Below are positions 6,903-8,296 of a stretch of 8,296 bases of DNA, one piece after another (the first letter of the stretch is position 1; every line of letters starts with the position of its first letter). The position numbers and the translations under genes were made by a program. This DNA is from Limnoraphis robusta CS-951 (GTDB lineage: Bacteria; Cyanobacteriota; Cyanobacteriia; Cyanobacteriales; Microcoleaceae), in the NCBI RefSeq assembly GCF_000972705.2, contig NZ_LATL02000085.1:1-8296 (forward strand), given 5' to 3'. Under the pieces are notes generated by a model, which was not told the DNA's origin, made no database searches, and saw only the letters and a list, made by a program, of their open reading frames with translations.

Positions 6903-7580
6903 TCAGGCTTGGGATTGCTGCTGATTGACTTGAGTTTGAGGAGGAGTGGGAGTTTTAGGCGATCGCACACAGAGATAGAATAAAGGCCCCAGCAAGGGAA
7001 GTAAAGCGACTCCCCAAAACAAAAGCTGATTGTTCATTCCCCGTCGCGTCATATCATCGCCCAGCAAAGCCGGAAATAGCAGACACAGCAGACAAAAATC
7101 TAAACTCATCACATGAATAAACCGACTGGTTTGCCATTGCTGAATAAAATCTGACCCATCTCCGCCATTTAAACCATAGCCGATCAGAGTCAGTGTGCCT
7201 AAAGTTAAAATAACACCCGTAATCCGAGAGTCAAATATTTTTAAGAAGAAGTTCTGATCCCCGGAATATTCGGGTGAGGGTTGACGTAAAGCCAGATAAG
7301 GGAGTATCGCAAACGCTCCCACCCCAAAAGAAGCGATCGCAAACGGCCAAGCCCGTAGGTTTTGATCCTGACCCTCAAAAACCAATAAACTGCTGTAAAT
7401 TATCGGCCAAATTCCCATTAAATTAAAAAGGGCAACAATCAGAGGGTTAATTCCCTGCCAGTTGCCCGTTGATAAATTTTTAATCAGAGTTAAAGTGTCG
7501 GGTTGATCAGGCGGAGCCAAGGTAAAGGCGTAGGCAACAAACCCAATCCACAACAATCCAAAAAAGACTTTTCTAAACAT
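6903..7580 (-). CDS. Six-helix integral membrane protein of unknown function
   Basis: 225 residues with hydrophobic helices at about 3-21, 46-68, 78-98, 118-137, 153-173 and 184-206. Between them are distinctive stretches: LAPPDQPDTLTLIKNLSTGNW (from 21), INPLIVALFNLMGIWP (44-59), SRFIHVMSLDFCLLCLLFPALLGDDM (from 152) and the Gln/Pro-rich tail PTPPQTQVNQQQSQA. I associate this pattern with a conserved membrane protein of cyanobacteria (and possibly plastids), but know no proven function. Motif residues His156, Asp161, Cys163, Cys166 and Asp175-Asp176 cluster around helix 5 and could bind a metal or cofactor; that is speculation. It follows the CsoR-type repressor by 16 bp and probably shares its transcript. 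No clear ribosome binding site precedes its ATG. Confidence 0.88.
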   Translation of the reverse strand: MFRKVFFGLLWIGFVAYAFTLAPPDQPDTLTLIKNLSTGNWQGINPLIVALFNLMGIWPIIYSSLLVFEGQDQNLRAWPFAIASFGVGAFAILPYLALRQPSPEYSGDQNFFLKIFDSRITGVILTLGTLTLIGYGLNGGDGSDFIQQWQTSRFIHVMSLDFCLLCLLFPALLGDDMTRRGMNNQLLFWGVALLPLLGPLFYLCVRSPKTPTPPQTQVNQQQSQA

Positions 7581-7596
7581 GAATAGAGCAAAAGTA

Positions 7597-7950
7597 TTAA
7601 GGGATAAATCGATCTAAAGCCGATTTCAACTGTTCGATCTCACCCTCGATATTACCTTCTTTTGCAGCTCTGGCAACACATTCACTTAAATGTTCGTCTA
7701 GGATAATTCGTGCTACCCGGTCTAATGCTCCCCGAATCGCTGCGATTTGTACTAAGACATCGGGACAAGGATCACTTTCGGCGACCATTCTTTTGACCCC
7801 TCGGATATGCCCTTCAATCCGAGACAAACGATTCACAATACGGCGCAGAGATTCTTCACTGTGAACATGGGAATGTCCCTGTGCCTTTCCATTGTGAACG
7901 TGTTCGGCTTGATGATTGTGCTGTTCTAACTGGGGGTCTGATCCAATCAT
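7597..7950 (-). CDS. CsoR/RcnR-family metal-responsive transcriptional repressor, InrS-like
   Basis: 117 residues, an all-helical DNA-binding protein acting as a dimer of dimers in the cytosol. The family core RRIVNRLSRIEGHIRGVKRMV (from 36) is followed by Cys62 (DPCPDVL), then His87 and Cys91 in DEHLSEC. The spacings of 25 and 4 match the Cys-His-Cys metal site of CsoR and of the cyanobacterial nickel sensor InrS. Seven His residues crowd the N-terminal extension (11, 13, 17, 19, 26, 28, 30); InrS-type proteins also have a His-bearing N-terminus, so Ni(II) or Cu(I) sensing is likely and the metal cannot be settled here. The family represses metal export genes and releases DNA when metal binds. 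Its partner gene in the operon is the unknown membrane protein. An IS element end lies 43 bp upstream, leaving little room for a native promoter. No clear ribosome binding site is seen. Confidence 0.92.
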   Translation of the reverse strand: MIGSDPQLEQHNHQAEHVHNGKAQGHSHVHSEESLRRIVNRLSRIEGHIRGVKRMVAESDPCPDVLVQIAAIRGALDRVARIILDEHLSECVARAAKEGNIEGEIEQLKSALDRFIP

Positions 7951-7993
7951 GCGTTATTTTTGACAACAATGAGTAGCGTTCTCAATCTTTATT
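7951..7993 (-). other. 43-bp spacer between IS right end and the CsoR-type gene
   Basis: Too short to hold a full promoter with upstream elements unless its -35 lies within the element end. I see no clear -10, no CsoR-type G/C-tract operator and no Shine-Dalgarno sequence here. Confidence 0.5.
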
Positions 7994-8253
7994 TTGACAT
8001 ACTCCCCATTTCTAAAGAAAGGGGATTCTCCAAGCCTCACGGCTTTGGATTACTGATTCATTGACAACCCTTACAGCAAGCTAGTTTCCTAACCTACTCC
8101 AGAGGGGTGAGTCTCCCCAGTCGTTCATCCCATTTCAGAGATAGTTTCGGTATGCCCTACCGTACTTGAGAAAAAAATGCTTGATTCTCTGTACTTGGTG
8201 CTTTAAGGTTTTATCTTGCCAAAGCATTTCTTGCAAGAACCCCATACCTTAAG
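7994..8253 (-). ncRNA. Candidate omega-RNA / structured right-end transcript of the TnpB element
   Basis: Minus-strand RNA can form a series of hairpins. ACCTTAAG (8246-8253) pairs with CTTTAAGG (8201-8209, one bulge), enclosing the palindrome TTCTTGCAAGAA (8228-8239). CGGTA/TACCG (8148-8152, 8158-8162) has a 5-base loop. GGGG/CCCC (8104-8107, 8115-8118) has a 7-base loop. CCAAGCC/GGCTTTGG (8030-8036, 8041-8048) is capped by a GNRA-type loop, GUGA in RNA. TCCCC/GGGGA plus TTTC/GAAA (8003-8024) is the terminal stem. TnpB guide RNAs are made from the right end, with the guide taken from flanking DNA beyond it; here that would start AATAAAGATTGAGAACG (7993 downward). Family logic is established; that this copy is expressed or functional is inference. 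Confidence 0.45.
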
Positions 8254-8296
8254 TTTTCAAGGTTCATTGCATCGATTAGATGCTGGGTTTTTCAAC
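7994..8296 (-). mobile_element. Right end of an IS200/IS605-type (TnpB) element, continuing past the window
   Basis: Read on the minus strand, the region ends in a hairpin AATCCCC...GGGGA followed by GTATGTCAA, the arrangement I associate with right ends of cyanobacterial IS200/IS605 elements. I place the terminal base at 7994. Such elements have no terminal inverted repeats or target duplications, and none are seen. No tnpB frame can be read between 7994 and 8275. The six codons in view beyond a TAA at 8276-8278 could end a tnpB lying outside the window, but are too few to judge. The left end is not visible. It may be intact, or a remnant or internally deleted derivative. The element end is 43 bp from the CsoR-type start. 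Confidence 0.62.

Noticed and set aside
8135..8245. 36-codon minus-strand frame in the IS end, ending FFLKYGRAYRNYL
   Set aside because: Basic and aromatic, but it overlaps the hairpins of the candidate omega-RNA and has no ribosome site. Probably a by-product of structured RNA or a decayed coding remnant.

Overview
The window looks like chromosome of a filamentous, Oscillatoriales-type cyanobacterium. Evidence: nine copies of the HIP1 octamer GCGATCGC (starting at 632, 731, 1935, 2255, 4527, 5029, 6316, 6959 and 7333), a GUN4-domain protein, a CAGGAGA heptamer tandem repeat of the cyanobacterial STRR kind, and a membrane protein whose style I associate with cyanobacteria. Genus is not determinable from sequence alone; a Planktothrix-like genome is only a guess. 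Every gene I support lies on the minus strand, so the window reads right to left.

Right edge (7994-8296): the right end of an IS200/IS605-type (TnpB) element, with hairpins matching an omega-RNA-like transcript. It ends 43 bp upstream of the next gene. No tnpB coding sequence is recognisable in the window. Next come a CsoR/RcnR-family metal-sensing repressor with a His-rich N-terminus (7597-7950) and, 16 bp downstream, a six-helix membrane protein of unknown function (6903-7580).

Centre (6598-6902): a 305-bp control region. It holds a candidate sigma70-type promoter whose 17-bp spacer contains a 7-1-7 dyad resembling a Fur-family box. This faces a drug-efflux module: an RND periplasmic adaptor lipoprotein with an unusually long coiled-coil hairpin (4924-6597), a 446-bp gap with a possible terminator, a heptamer repeat and an extended -10 promoter candidate, then an HAE1/AcrB-type RND transporter (1106-4477). 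No outer-membrane TolC partner is encoded here.

Left part: 39 bp after the transporter comes a GUN4-domain protein (431-1066). Its stop codon overlaps a 30-codon single-membrane-span protein (346-438) that has a strong ribosome binding site and is easily missed. After a 132-bp spacer, a further small membrane protein starts at 213 and runs off the left edge.

The most interesting idea here is the linkage of an RND pump to a GUN4-type tetrapyrrole-binding protein and an unreported micro-membrane protein, under a possible Fur-family operator. Together they could form a tetrapyrrole- or metal-stress-linked export module. The linkage and motifs are visible; the function is inference.
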